64,000 bases of DNA from Pyrinomonadaceae bacterium (GCA_021228405.1 JAJQRF010000005.1:186001-250000), one strand, 5' to 3'. Shown: positions 17,020 through 25,440, counted from the stretch's first letter. Translations and numbers: made by a program. The notes: generated by a model not told the origin, from the letters alone.

Positions 17020-17427
17020 TTAAATGCTCGTTTTTATTTCGGCAATTGCAGAGTTTATTTCAGATAGCTTGTTTTCCACTTTATCGAATTTATCTTTCGA
17101 GCGGTCGGAAACGAAATCTTCGACCAATCTGACCAAATCCCTTGATTCGGAAAGTAAACGATTTGCGTCTTTAGCCGGATTTTGAAGCGAACCGACGGGC
17201 AATGAAGTAATTTTTTTCGCTTCGGCAACGCCCCAATGCGTAATCCTGACAATATTTTTTCTGGCGGTGACCGTGATCCAACTCTGGTTGGAGAGATGCT
17301 CCAGAATGCTGTTTAAGCTTGGATAAAATCCTTCCCGTTTTAAAAGTTCGGCAAAATCTACGTCCACGGTATCTTTTCCGTCTGTTAATTCATAAATTTT
17401 CAGCAAAACCCTTTGGAAAACGTCCAT
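17020..17427 (-). CDS. Small cytoplasmic protein of unknown function
   Basis: 135 residues from the ATG at 17427; an in-frame TTG at 17460 would add 11 Lys/Asn-rich residues and has no better ribosome-binding site. The N-terminal ~75 residues look like a winged-helix fold (YPSLNSILEHLSNQSWITVTARKNIVRITHWGVAEAKK). The C-terminal ~50 residues form an amphipathic, coiled-coil-like helix (VRLVEDFVSDRSKDKFDKVENK). I do not recognise the family. It lies between the ROK kinase and rimP on the same strand, 64 bp after the kinase gene. Confidence 0.65.
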   Translation of the reverse strand: MDVFQRVLLKIYELTDGKDTVDVDFAELLKREGFYPSLNSILEHLSNQSWITVTARKNIVRITHWGVAEAKKITSLPVGSLQNPAKDANRLLSESRDLVRLVEDFVSDRSKDKFDKVENKLSEINSAIAEIKTSI

Positions 17428-17490
17428 AATGTTGTTTTTCGATTTATTTTTTCGGCTCAAACTAAAGAAACTTTATTAAATAATAAATCT

Positions 17491-18438
17491 TTAATTCCTT
17501 GTGTTCAAAGCCTGGTATGCAACTCCCAAAATTCCCGCGTCATCACCGAGTTCGGCACGGACAAGTTTGGCGCGCTCCGCCGGCTCCCGAAATGAACGTT
17601 TGTGAATCTGGTCTTCGAGATGACCGATAAATAAATCCCAGCCCGCCGCCGCGCCGCCGCCGATGACGATCACCTCCGGATTCAAAACGTTTATCAAACC
17701 GCCGAGCGCGATTCCCAGATAAAAACCCATTTGACGGAAAACCTCTAAAGCCAGATCGTCGCCTTCCTTTCCGGCTTCGTAAACGTCGAGCGAAGTAAGT
17801 CTGGTCTTGTTTTGTAAGACCGATTTCGGATATTGATTTTCCAGTTCCCGCGTCAGGCGCACGACTGCCGTCGCCGAAGAATATTGTTCGACACAGCCGC
17901 GGCTGCCGCAACCGCACGGTGCGCCGAGCGGTTCGACGCAAATATGCCCGATCTCTCCGGCGGTTCCGTCAACCCCGTGCAGAATTTTACCGTCAATAAT
18001 GATGCCGCCGCCAACGCCCGTTCCCAAAGTAACGCAGATCGAATTCTGAAATTTTTTTGATGCGCCGAGCCAATTTTCTCCGATCGCGGCGGCATTTGCG
18101 TCATTTTCCAAAACGATCGGCATATTCAGTTCGCCCGAAACGATTGCTGAAAGCCGAAAACCGTCCAATGCGGGCAGGTTCGGGGCTTTCATTATCACGC
18201 CTTCCGGCGCATTTATCGTTGCCGGAACTGCCGCCCCGATCGACTCGACTTTACCGATTTTGCTGATATTTTCCTCACATTCCCGCGCCGCTGAAATGAT
18301 GGCATTCACAATTTCATCCGCACGCTCGGATTTTGGTGTTTCGTGTTTGGTTCGATATAAAATTTTTCCTGCCTGATTAACTGCCGCCATTCGCAGGTTA
18401 GTGCCGCCTAAATCGGTGGCTAAAACGATTTTATTCAT
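17491..18438 (-). CDS. ROK-family sugar kinase (probable glucokinase)
   Basis: 315 residues. The phosphate-binding ATDLGGTNLRMA lies at residues 7-18, followed by the sugar-binding LENDANAAAIGE and GTGVGGGIIIDGKI. The zinc-binding ROK signature is CVEPLGAPCGCGSRGCVEQYSS (His/Cys cluster), and the adenosine motif is VIVIGGGAAAGWDLF near the C-terminus. No DNA-binding domain, so it is a kinase and not a NagC-type regulator. Glucose is the likeliest substrate; fructose or N-acetyl sugars cannot be excluded. Confidence 0.9.
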   Translation of the reverse strand: MNKIVLATDLGGTNLRMAAVNQAGKILYRTKHETPKSERADEIVNAIISAARECEENISKIGKVESIGAAVPATINAPEGVIMKAPNLPALDGFRLSAIVSGELNMPIVLENDANAAAIGENWLGASKKFQNSICVTLGTGVGGGIIIDGKILHGVDGTAGEIGHICVEPLGAPCGCGSRGCVEQYSSATAVVRLTRELENQYPKSVLQNKTRLTSLDVYEAGKEGDDLALEVFRQMGFYLGIALGGLINVLNPEVIVIGGGAAAGWDLFIGHLEDQIHKRSFREPAERAKLVRAELGDDAGILGVAYQALNTRN

Positions 18439-19170
18439 TTCTTTGAACGTTCTTGTCCTTTAAATAGCCTCTATCTTCTCATAAACAGCCTTTGTCTTTC
18501 CAACTTTGTTTGGAAACTCAACCAAGTTTTATTTCACGAGCCTTAATAAAATATAATTCTTTGTAAACCAACTGCCGGCAATTATATTTCACTTGAGAAT
18601 TTTTCCTGTTAAATTAAATGAAAAAAGTAAGTTAAAGAATGATGGACTGCCTACCCTTACCATGAAACTCATTAAAACTACGGTTTGTTGACTTAAACAA
18701 AAAAGTCAGTTTATTTCTTTTAATGTTTTTATCCGCATACGTCAAATGAAAACTGCCTCAAACTTTACAGGCAACTGAAATTTATTATTTTTAATGTGCG
18801 CAGGCAAATCTACATCGACAAAAAAGTTCCGCGATTTTGTTCGGAAATCCGATAAACCTGATATTTGTCGATTTTGCATCAATACTTCGATCAGTTCTAA
18901 TCACAATCGGTGAAAAAGCGGTGATGCCAGACACCGGGAAAGATTCTTTTACTAAAGGCTTTCCGCCCGACTGTCTGGGTATTTTGCAGAATTACATAAT
19001 TTCTGCTTAAGTCAAGTAAATTTCTTTCGGGATGGCGGCGTTTTATTTTTATCAAAGACGGGCAATTTGTATTGAGGATCGAGCGTCTGAAAGACGTTCC
19101 CGGGAGAAAGATGAAAAACCGCTTTCTAAATCTTTAAATACAACTCGAACTATGGTATAAATTGTTACCT
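18439..19170. other. Long intergenic region with RNA-like secondary structure
   Basis: About 730 bp between the divergent ROK kinase and secreted-protein genes hold no ORF with a plausible start. Two compact structures stand out. At 18814-18872 a perfect 9-bp stem (atcgacaaa/tttgtcgat) encloses a 5-bp ttccg/cggaa hairpin. At 18927-18978 a 7-bp stem (ccagaca/tgtctgg) encloses cgg/ccg and gaaag/ctttc stems. A competing pairing is possible between cggtg at 18919-18923 and caccg at 18932-18936. This fits a structured leader or small RNA, but I could not match it to a known riboswitch class. Confidence 0.35.
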
Positions 19171-19171
19171 A

Positions 19172-19246
19172 AATGAAATTTAGCGGTCTTTTCAAAAGTC
19201 CGCTTTACTTTACCTTGATTTTTTACACTTTTCGCTAAATTTCATT
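19172..19246. promoter_or_regulatory. 14-bp inverted repeat overlapping a promoter
   Basis: Arms 19172-19185 (aatgaaatttagcg) and 19233-19246 (cgctaaatttcatt) are perfect complements. Between them lies a smaller hairpin, gcgg-tctttt-c-aaaagt-ccgc (19182-19206 region), with one mismatch. The right arm runs into the TTGACA -35 box of the downstream gene, so formation or protein binding of the palindrome could control that promoter. Confidence 0.5.
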
Positions 19247-19273
19247 GACATAAGGCGATAATTCGTGTAAAAG
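19245..19273 (+). promoter_or_regulatory. Sigma70-type promoter of the secreted-protein pair
   Basis: A perfect -35 TTGACA at 19245-19250 is separated by 17 bp from TAAAAG at 19268-19273 (4 of 6 matches to TATAAT). It lies about 55 bp upstream of the start codon at 19328. Confidence 0.6.
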
Positions 19274-19327
19274 ATTGAAAGGTTTGATTTTTTGAAATTA
19301 TTGATTTAACGCGTTACAAGAGGAGAG

Positions 19328-19936
19328 ATGATGAATAGCAAAGTGTGGATTCGCAAAGCACTATCAATGTGCATGATGGTTGCTGTGACTGCAACTTACT
19401 CAATGGTTGCACTGGCAAACACCGGCAAAATAGCCGGTGAAATTTTAGTTTCCGGGAAAAATATCAATGGCGAAGCACCGTTCGTAAAAGTAAACGGTGA
19501 AGATGCCAAAAGCGGTCGTTCGATTTTTACTTCAAGCACGATTGTTACCCCTGAAAATGCCAATGCCGTTATTAACTTAGGCAAAGCCGGCAAAATTGAA
19601 TTGGCTCCAAATACAAATTTAGCTCTTAATTTTGATGAAAAGAGCATTTCCGTAGATTTATCTGCCGGAAAGATCACGGTTCTCGGTGCATCTGAAAGTG
19701 TTAACGTTAAAACACTCGAAGGCAAAACATTACAGCTTAAAGCCGGTGAAACGGCAACTGCCGCCGGAAAGTCACAAGATGATGATGATGACGACGATGA
19801 CAAAGGCGGAGCCGCTTGGATTCCCTATGTTTTGATCTTCGGCGGAGCAGTCGCAGGTGTCGTTGTTGCCGCTACCCTGGCAGATAACGAAACTCAATTA
19901 GGCGGCGGAACAACTGTTGTCAGCCCGAACCGTTAA
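19328..19936 (+). CDS. Secreted FecR-like protein with acidic linker and TM tail
   Basis: 202 residues. An N-terminal signal peptide (basic head, hydrophobic core, cleavage around MVALANT) is followed by a beta-rich FecR-like segment of about 110 residues (GKAGKIELAPNTNLALNFDEKSISVDLSAGKITV). An acidic run of eight Asp leads to a transmembrane helix (WIPYVLIFGGAVAGVVVAATLA) and a short tail ending GGGTTVVSPNR. AGGAG at 19321-19325 serves either ATG 19328 or ATG 19331. Together with the next gene, its paralogue, it precedes ugd. The function is unknown. The shared C-terminal tail suggests a common anchoring or sorting step. Confidence 0.75.
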   Translation: MMNSKVWIRKALSMCMMVAVTATYSMVALANTGKIAGEILVSGKNINGEAPFVKVNGEDAKSGRSIFTSSTIVTPENANAVINLGKAGKIELAPNTNLALNFDEKSISVDLSAGKITVLGASESVNVKTLEGKTLQLKAGETATAAGKSQDDDDDDDDKGGAAWIPYVLIFGGAVAGVVVAATLADNETQLGGGTTVVSPNR

Positions 19937-20028
19937 TTTTTTTTACATTTTCTTTTCTTGGGATGTGAACATCTCAAGAAAACTTTTATTTATTTTGATA
20001 GGATTGATACAGGAGGATTATAAATCAA

Positions 20029-20748
20029 ATGCTCGGCAAAATTTGGATTAAAAAATCTATTACATTACTTACCGCCGTTGCTGTCTGGTGTGTTTATTCG
20101 ATGGTCGCGTTAGCCGCGCCGTCAGACATTTCGGGTGAAATTACCGTAACCGGACAAGTCACCGTCAATGGTCAAAATGCCGTTTCAAACTCGACATTGG
20201 TTTCAGGCAGTACTGTTGCAACCGGCGCAGATTCAAGTGCAATCATTAGTTTAGGCAAAGCCGGTAGAATCGAGCTTTCGGCTGATTCAAACTTAACCAT
20301 TAAATTTTCAGACAACAGCATTGTCGGAATTCTTTCGTCAGGCAAAACCAGAGTTTCAAACTCGGCTGGCGTGGCAACAACGATCACGACCAAAGATGCG
20401 GCTGTTATCGCAGATGCAGGTCAGGCAAATAGTTTTGCGGTTGAAGTCGAATGTTCGCACACACACGTCGATACGACGACCGGATTGGTCACGATGAGAA
20501 GCGGCAACAACGACAAACAGGTTTCCGCAGGAACGAATGCAACCGCAGGCAATCTTTCACAAACAGGTTGTCAGCCCTGCTTACGTCCGGGTTCGGCGGC
20601 TCCGGTTTCTACTTTAGGACTTGGCGCATTACCGATCGTGGCTCTTTTACTGGCAGCCGGCGGCGCAGTCGGAACAGCCGTTCTTTTGGGGAACCAAAAC
20701 GAAACGACTATCGGCGGCGGAACGGTTGTGGTCAGCCCAACTCGCTAA
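20029..20748 (+). CDS. Secreted FecR-like protein, paralogue of upstream gene
   Basis: 239 residues with the same plan as its neighbour: signal peptide (to about LAAPSD) and a FecR-like beta segment with the shared core SLGKAGRIELSADSNLTIKF. An insert follows with VECSHTHVDT and a Cys-x2-Cys (GCQPCLRPG), then a hydrophobic helix (LPIVALLLAAGGAVGTAVLLG) and the tail NETTIGGGTVVVSPTR. AGGAGG lies 13 bp upstream of the ATG. The Cys/His residues (ECSHTH, CQPC) could bind metal or form disulfides; the first paralogue lacks them. Function unknown. Confidence 0.75.
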   Translation: MLGKIWIKKSITLLTAVAVWCVYSMVALAAPSDISGEITVTGQVTVNGQNAVSNSTLVSGSTVATGADSSAIISLGKAGRIELSADSNLTIKFSDNSIVGILSSGKTRVSNSAGVATTITTKDAAVIADAGQANSFAVEVECSHTHVDTTTGLVTMRSGNNDKQVSAGTNATAGNLSQTGCQPCLRPGSAAPVSTLGLGALPIVALLLAAGGAVGTAVLLGNQNETTIGGGTVVVSPTR

Positions 20749-20784
20749 ACTTTTACTTTAGCTAAAATTTAATTAATAAATGAT

Positions 20785-20815
20785 GCGGGTCATATCTTTT
20801 GAATATGTGACCCGC
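20785..20815. terminator. Terminator-like hairpin after the FecR-like pair
   Basis: gcgggtca and tgacccgc form an 8-bp stem, extended by tat/ata across a bulge, around cttttga. A/T-rich sequence follows (aaaatttattttt). It lies 37 bp after the second secreted-protein gene and separates it from ugd. Confidence 0.65.
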
Positions 20816-20936
20816 AAAATTTATTTTTAGTTTGTGAATAATTGAACAAATTAAACATTTCATTAGACCGTAGTAAATTTTCTGGAATAAATTTACCATT
20901 TTTAATATTAAATTTAATCAATAAATCTATAAACTT

Positions 20937-22235
20937 ATGCACATTGCCGTTATTGGCACCGGATATGTCGGATTGGTTTCCGGTGCTTGTTTTGCTGAAT
21001 TCGGAGTCGAGGTCACGTGTGTTGACGTTGACGAAACTAAGATCGAAAACTTAAAGAAAGGAATTATCCCGATCTACGAACCCGGCTTGGAAAACATCGT
21101 TATTAAAAATCACAAAGCCGGAAGACTGCATTTTACGACCGACATCAAATCGGCGGTCGAACAGGCTCTGGTGATATTTCTCGCCGTCGGCACACCGCCG
21201 CAGGAAGACGGTTCGCCGAATATGAGCTATTATTACCAAGCCGCCAAAGACATTGCCGAAGCGATGAACGGATACAAGGTTTTGGTGACGAAATCGACCG
21301 TTCCCGTCGGAACGGGCAAGAAATTGCGCGAATACGTTTCGGAACACCAGAAAACCAAAACCAATTTCGGTGTTGCTTCAAACCCCGAATTTCTGCGTGA
21401 AGGCGCGGCGATTGCCGATTTTATGCGTCCTGACCGCGTGGTTATCGGCAGTAACGAAGAAGATGCGATCGCGATTATGAAAGACCTTTATCGCCCGCTT
21501 TACCTCATCGAAACGCCGATCGTCATCACTTCGCTCGAAGCCGCCGAACTGACCAAATACGCCGCCAACGCATTTCTCGCGACCAAAATTTCATTTATCA
21601 ACGAGATCGCGAATCTGTGTGACAAGATCGGATGCGACGTTCACGATGTCGCCAAAGGTATGGGAATGGACAAACGCATCGGCGGAAAATTCCTGCATCC
21701 CGGACCCGGTTTCGGCGGTTCGTGTTTCCCGAAAGACACGCGCGCGCTGGCAAGCGTGGCGAAGGAATTCGGCAGTGAAACATTAATCGTCGATTCGGTG
21801 ATCGAAGTCAACAAACGTCAGCGACTTGCGATGATTCCGAAGATCGAAGAGATCGTCGGCGATTTTTCGGGTAAAAAGATCGGCGTGCTCGGACTTTCGT
21901 TCAAACCCGAAACCGACGATATGCGCGAATCTCCGGCAATCGAGATCATCAGGGAAATTCAAAAACGCGGTGCGACCGTCAAAGCGTTCGATCCGGTGGC
22001 GATGGAAGAAGCCAAACATTCGCTTCCCGACATCGAATATGCGGCTGACGAATATGCCGCGATCGAAGGCGTTGACGCACTCGTGATCGTGACCGAATGG
22101 AATCAGTTCCGCGCGCTCGATATGAACCGCGTCAAAAAACTTTTGAACGCGCCGAAGATCATCGATCTGCGAAACATTTACGAACCGAAGGAAATGAAGG
22201 AGCTCGGGTTTGAATATGTCGGCGTTGGGCGTTAA
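20937..22235 (+). CDS. ugd: UDP-glucose 6-dehydrogenase
   Basis: Oxidises UDP-glucose to UDP-glucuronate with two NAD+. 432 residues. The Rossmann motif GTGYVGLVSG lies at 7-16, the catalytic Cys263 is in GFGGSCFPKD, and the substrate-binding NPEFLREG lies near 149-156. The C-terminal domain has LGLSFKPETDDMRESP. It supplies uronic acid precursors for the polysaccharide locus at 39-64 kb and is followed 56 bp later by an epimerase. Confidence 0.95.
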   Translation: MHIAVIGTGYVGLVSGACFAEFGVEVTCVDVDETKIENLKKGIIPIYEPGLENIVIKNHKAGRLHFTTDIKSAVEQALVIFLAVGTPPQEDGSPNMSYYYQAAKDIAEAMNGYKVLVTKSTVPVGTGKKLREYVSEHQKTKTNFGVASNPEFLREGAAIADFMRPDRVVIGSNEEDAIAIMKDLYRPLYLIETPIVITSLEAAELTKYAANAFLATKISFINEIANLCDKIGCDVHDVAKGMGMDKRIGGKFLHPGPGFGGSCFPKDTRALASVAKEFGSETLIVDSVIEVNKRQRLAMIPKIEEIVGDFSGKKIGVLGLSFKPETDDMRESPAIEIIREIQKRGATVKAFDPVAMEEAKHSLPDIEYAADEYAAIEGVDALVIVTEWNQFRALDMNRVKKLLNAPKIIDLRNIYEPKEMKELGFEYVGVGR

Positions 22236-22291
22236 AATCTAATTTGCTCGCATTTTAGCAATTAACACAACTTAACCAACTCAAATAAAAT

Positions 22292-23248
22292 ATGTCATTA
22301 ACCACAAAAGTCCTCGTCACCGGCGGCGCAGGATTTATCGGTTCCAATTTGGCTGACGAGCTGATTCGTCAGGGCGCAAAAGTCAAAATTATCGATAATT
22401 TTTCGACAGGTTTTCAGGAAAACTTGGATGAGATCAAAGGCGACTTCGATTTCATCCAGGGCGATCTGAACGACGACAGTGCGGTTCGCAAAGCCGTCGA
22501 AGGCGTTGATTGCGTCTTTCATCAGGCGGCATTGCCGAGCGTTCCGCGTTCGGTCGAAAACCCGGAAGAAACGCACCAGGCTTGTGTCAACGGCACGTTC
22601 AATCTTTTGGTCAAAGCCAGGGAAGCGGGCGTAAAACGCCTTGTTTACGCCGCTTCGAGTTCAGCATACGGCGACCAGCCGACGCTTCCGAAGATCGAAA
22701 CGATGCGTCCCGAACCGCTTTCGCCGTATGCGGGCGCAAAGCTGATGGGCGAATATTACTGCCAGATTTTCAGCCGCGTTTACGGGCTTGAAACCATCTG
22801 TCTGCGATATTTTAACGTTTTCGGTCCGCGTCAGAATCCTTCTTCGATGTATTCGGGCGTGATCTCGCGCTTTATCAACGATCTGATGAAGGACATTCGC
22901 CCGACCATCTACGGCGACGGCAAACAATCGCGCGATTTTACATACATTGCCAACGTCGTCGATGCCAATATCAAAGCATCGCAAACGACAAAAGGCATCG
23001 GCGAAGTGATGAACGCCGCCAACGGCGAACGCATTACTCTGAACGAACTGCTCGAAGTTTTGAAAAACATCACGGGTAAAACCGATGTCACGGCAGACTT
23101 TCAGCCCGAACGCCTGGGCGACGTGAAACATTCGCAATGCTCGAACGCTTTGGCGGTCGAATGTCTGGGTTACGAACGTCTGGTCGGTTTGGAAGAAGGC
23201 TTGCAAAAAACCATCGACTGGTGGAAAACCAGCCGTTTCGCCAAATAA
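22292..23248 (+). CDS. NAD-dependent UDP-sugar epimerase (WbpP/GalE-like)
   Basis: Extended short-chain dehydrogenase of 318 residues. The NAD motif GGAGFIGS lies at 11-18, the catalytic Ser/Tyr/Lys are in AASSSAYGD (~121-128) and Y146-x3-K150 (SPYAGAK), and the substrate-binding RYFNVFGPRQNP follows. The AAYDTP-like segments and NPxPSSMYSGVISRF are closer to UDP-GlcNAc(A) 4-epimerases such as WbpP than to GalE. The exact substrate is inferred only. It forms an operon with ugd, so it could epimerise UDP-glucuronate or UDP-GlcNAc. Confidence 0.85.
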   Translation: MSLTTKVLVTGGAGFIGSNLADELIRQGAKVKIIDNFSTGFQENLDEIKGDFDFIQGDLNDDSAVRKAVEGVDCVFHQAALPSVPRSVENPEETHQACVNGTFNLLVKAREAGVKRLVYAASSSAYGDQPTLPKIETMRPEPLSPYAGAKLMGEYYCQIFSRVYGLETICLRYFNVFGPRQNPSSMYSGVISRFINDLMKDIRPTIYGDGKQSRDFTYIANVVDANIKASQTTKGIGEVMNAANGERITLNELLEVLKNITGKTDVTADFQPERLGDVKHSQCSNALAVECLGYERLVGLEEGLQKTIDWWKTSRFAK

Positions 23249-23268
23249 AATACGGAACAAAACGAAGA

Positions 23269-23304
23269 AAACAGCCTTGCCGATTAATTTCTGCAAGGCT
23301 GTTT
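23269..23304. terminator. Terminator of the ugd-epimerase operon
   Basis: A perfect 12-bp stem, aaacagccttgc (23269-23280) with gcaaggctgttt (23293-23304), and a 12-nt loop. The U-tract is part of the 3' arm. It begins 21 bp after the epimerase stop codon. Confidence 0.8.
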
Positions 23305-23328
23305 CGTTGCTCAAAACAATCAATTTCC

Positions 23329-23394
23329 GTTCAGAGTTCAAACTTCAGTTTGAGATTTCGTCGCATAATTCAAACTGAAGTTTGAACTCTGAAC
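23329..23394. repeat. 25-bp perfect inverted repeat (REP-like hairpin)
   Basis: Arms 23329-23353 and 23370-23394 are perfect 25-bp complements around a 16-nt loop. Each arm itself contains the near-palindrome TTCAAACTTCAGTTTGA. It follows a complete terminator, so it is not needed for termination. The size and nested symmetry resemble REP/MITE-type mobile palindromes. Confidence 0.7.
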
Positions 23395-23515
23395 GATCGA
23401 TGATAAAAATAACCGCAGGATTTATATTATGATGGTCACATTCTTAGAATGCGTTTCTCAAAAACTTTCATCTGTATTAGAAAACCTTTTTCGGGTTGAC
23501 GGCGTTTAGAAATTT

Positions 23516-24316
23516 ATGAAAATTGCTTCGACGTTTGAGCGGCTTCACTTTCGGGCGAAACAGAACAGTTGGATGCGGCTGTTTTCGGTTTTTTGCCGTT
23601 TTGCTTTGGCGGCGGGATTCATTCCGGCGGGGATCGTCAAGATTATGGACGAACGCTTTGCCAGCGGTCTGTCGGTCAGGCACCCGATGGGCAGTTATCT
23701 CGAAGCACTGCATCACACGGGGTTTTATTACACTTTTATCGGCGTGGTGCAGATCGTGGCGGCGGTTTTTCTGCTCATTCCGCGCACGGTTACGCTCGGC
23801 GCGTTTTTGTATTTTCCCGTCATCCTGAACATTTGCATTTTGACGTATGCGGTGCGTTTCGACGGTTCGCTTTTTACCGCGCCGCTGATGACGCTGGCAA
23901 ATCTGTATCTGCTCGGCTGGAATTATGAAAAATGGAAATACATACTTCCCTTCAATCATTTACCCGCAGAATTCGAGGTTGGGAACGATGCACCGAAAGA
24001 GCCGTTCAAATTCGGAATTCATCCGCTTTACGCACGTTTCCGCAGTGCCGTTTCACAACTTTTTAATGATAAATTCCCCTGGCTTTTCTTCGCTGGTGTG
24101 TTTGCCGCCGTCGTCATCTGCGTCGTTGGGATTCCGGGTCTTTACCGCGTCAAACCGCGCAACACTTTGACACAATGCCAACGGCAATTCACAAACAGCA
24201 CAAAAGCCAAAGCGGGCAAGGCTTTCTGCAACTGCATCCACCAAAACGGCGAACCGCTCGACAAATGTTTGAACGATTTCAACAATGCACCGCCCGATTC
24301 AGCCGAAACTCAATAG
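23516..24316 (+). CDS. DoxX-like membrane protein with Cys-rich tail
   Basis: 266 residues. The first ~150 match a DoxX-type four-helix module (FAALAAGFIPAGIVKIMDERF-like opening, then VGVVQIVAAVFLLIPRTVTLGAFLYFPVILN). A fifth hydrophobic segment (FPWLFFAGVFAAVVICVVGIPGLY) near 195-220 leads to a ~50-residue tail with Cys-x3-Cys spacing (KAFCNCIHQNGEPLDKCLNDF), which may bind metal or form disulfides outside the membrane. Function unknown. The 3' end faces repeat array B. Confidence 0.7.
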   Translation: MKIASTFERLHFRAKQNSWMRLFSVFCRFALAAGFIPAGIVKIMDERFASGLSVRHPMGSYLEALHHTGFYYTFIGVVQIVAAVFLLIPRTVTLGAFLYFPVILNICILTYAVRFDGSLFTAPLMTLANLYLLGWNYEKWKYILPFNHLPAEFEVGNDAPKEPFKFGIHPLYARFRSAVSQLFNDKFPWLFFAGVFAAVVICVVGIPGLYRVKPRNTLTQCQRQFTNSTKAKAGKAFCNCIHQNGEPLDKCLNDFNNAPPDSAETQ

Positions 24317-24340
24317 GTTAAATGTTCGGTCGGATAGAAA

Positions 24341-24529
24341 ACCTACAATGTGATTGCATCGCTCTACTTTGTCATCGCACCATTCTACAATCGCTCCGTC
24401 ACGTTCTAATATCGCGCCGCAAATTTCTGCTTTGCCGTTACACGCTTCTACTTTGACACCGCGTCGTTCTACTATCGCTCCGCACTGATTTACTATCGCT
24501 CCGCATCTTTTTACTTTGGCAGTGTTTTT
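24341..24529. repeat. 21-bp tandem repeat array B (9 units)
   Basis: Nine consecutive units of exactly 21 bp. The best conserved part is TTCTACTATCGCTCCG followed by about five variable bases; units differ by TACTTTG against TACTATC and in the last bases. The final unit degenerates after TTTTACTTTGG. The sequence is unrelated to arrays A and C. It occupies most of the 287-bp gap between convergent genes. Confidence 0.85.
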
Positions 24530-24548
24530 TTTGAATTATGAATGCAAA

Positions 24549-24581
24549 AAAGCGACCGTCAATGATTTGCGCGGTCGCTTT
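24549..24581. terminator. Bidirectional terminator next to array B
   Basis: aaagcgaccg (24549-24558) pairs perfectly with cggtcgcttt (24572-24581) around a 13-nt loop. A-rich and T-rich flanks make it usable on both strands. It lies 22 bp after the minus-strand lipoprotein-sorting-like gene. Confidence 0.8.
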
Positions 24582-24603
24582 ATTTGAAATTGTTTAATAA
24601 AAG

Positions 24604-25359
24604 TTATCCGGCGATCGTAAAAACGTCGTCGGCAACTTCGGAGTTGACGAGAATTTCCTTTGCCTTGAAGTCGGCATAAGCGGTGATCTGTCCCATATCG
24701 AAACGCTGAACGTATTTTTCGGGTATCACTACGCCCTCGACCGTTTTATATTTGTCGATCTCGACCGAGGTTGTCACGCTCATCCCGTTCAGTTCGTAAG
24801 CGGAATCGTAGCCTTTGACCTGATTCGTTTTTTCGTCAAGATAAAAATCGGTGTAAAAGCCTTCGGGCGAAGTGATGCGGAAACCTTTCTTTTTTTTTTT
24901 GTCGGCGGACAGAGCAGTGATGACGTAACCCGTTTCGCCGATCTTCGGAAGCAAAGGCAAGCCGAGCCGGTTGATCGGCGGCAATGAAAATCCGCCGCGA
25001 ATCGTCGAAGAAGTCTGTTTGCCGTCGTAAATCTGTTTGAAAGGCGTAAACTGATTGTTGATTTCCATCCGATACCTGTCACCCGCAAAAACCTGTGCAA
25101 ATGTTGCCGGAATCGCCTGTGAAATCGCCGACGTGGTAATATCAGCCGAACCGCGAATAACGAGCGTTTTCATATTTTTGAATTTGTCGCCGCCGTGCGC
25201 CAAAAGTGCCGCTTTCGCAAGTTCGAGCGGTGCGTTGTCGACGGTTTTAACGTCGGTCTTGACCGCTTCCGCAGACTTTTTCGGTTCGTCCTTCTGTGCC
25301 GATGCTTCAAACGACCCCAGTGCCGTCAAAAAAAGTATCGCTAAAATTTTGATTTTCAT
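24604..25359 (-). CDS. Exported LolA/LppX-like protein
   Basis: 251 residues with a signal peptide (MKIKILAILFLTALGSFEASAQ). It has a beta-rich body typical of outer-membrane lipoprotein-sorting-like proteins, including GDRYRMEINNQFTPFKQIYDGKQ, GYVITALSAD and VEGVVIPEKYVQRFD near the end. A run of Lys (ADKKKKKGF) interrupts the fold. No lipobox Cys, so it is probably a soluble periplasmic carrier-like protein. It follows the large outer-membrane receptor on the same strand but is separated from it by a terminator. Confidence 0.65.
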   Translation of the reverse strand: MKIKILAILFLTALGSFEASAQKDEPKKSAEAVKTDVKTVDNAPLELAKAALLAHGGDKFKNMKTLVIRGSADITTSAISQAIPATFAQVFAGDRYRMEINNQFTPFKQIYDGKQTSSTIRGGFSLPPINRLGLPLLPKIGETGYVITALSADKKKKKGFRITSPEGFYTDFYLDEKTNQVKGYDSAYELNGMSVTTSVEIDKYKTVEGVVIPEKYVQRFDMGQITAYADFKAKEILVNSEVADDVFTIAG

Positions 25360-25401
25360 ATTGTTTAATTCGGAACATTTTAAATTTTAACATTAAACGC
25401 T

Positions 25402-25440
25402 GAAATAGAGATGAAAGTTCTTGATTTTCATCTCTATTTC
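25402..25440 (-). terminator. Terminator of the TonB-receptor-like gene
   Basis: gaaatagagatgaaa (25402-25416) and tttcatctctatttc (25426-25440) form a perfect 15-bp stem with a 9-nt loop. It lies 19 bp after the stop of the large minus-strand outer-membrane protein gene. Confidence 0.8.

Noticed and set aside
18781-18990. c-di-GMP (GEMM) or cobalamin riboswitch
   Set aside because: Fragments such as gcaggcaaa recall GEMM, but the conserved GACGCAAAGCC part and the expected stems are missing; no B12-box was found either.
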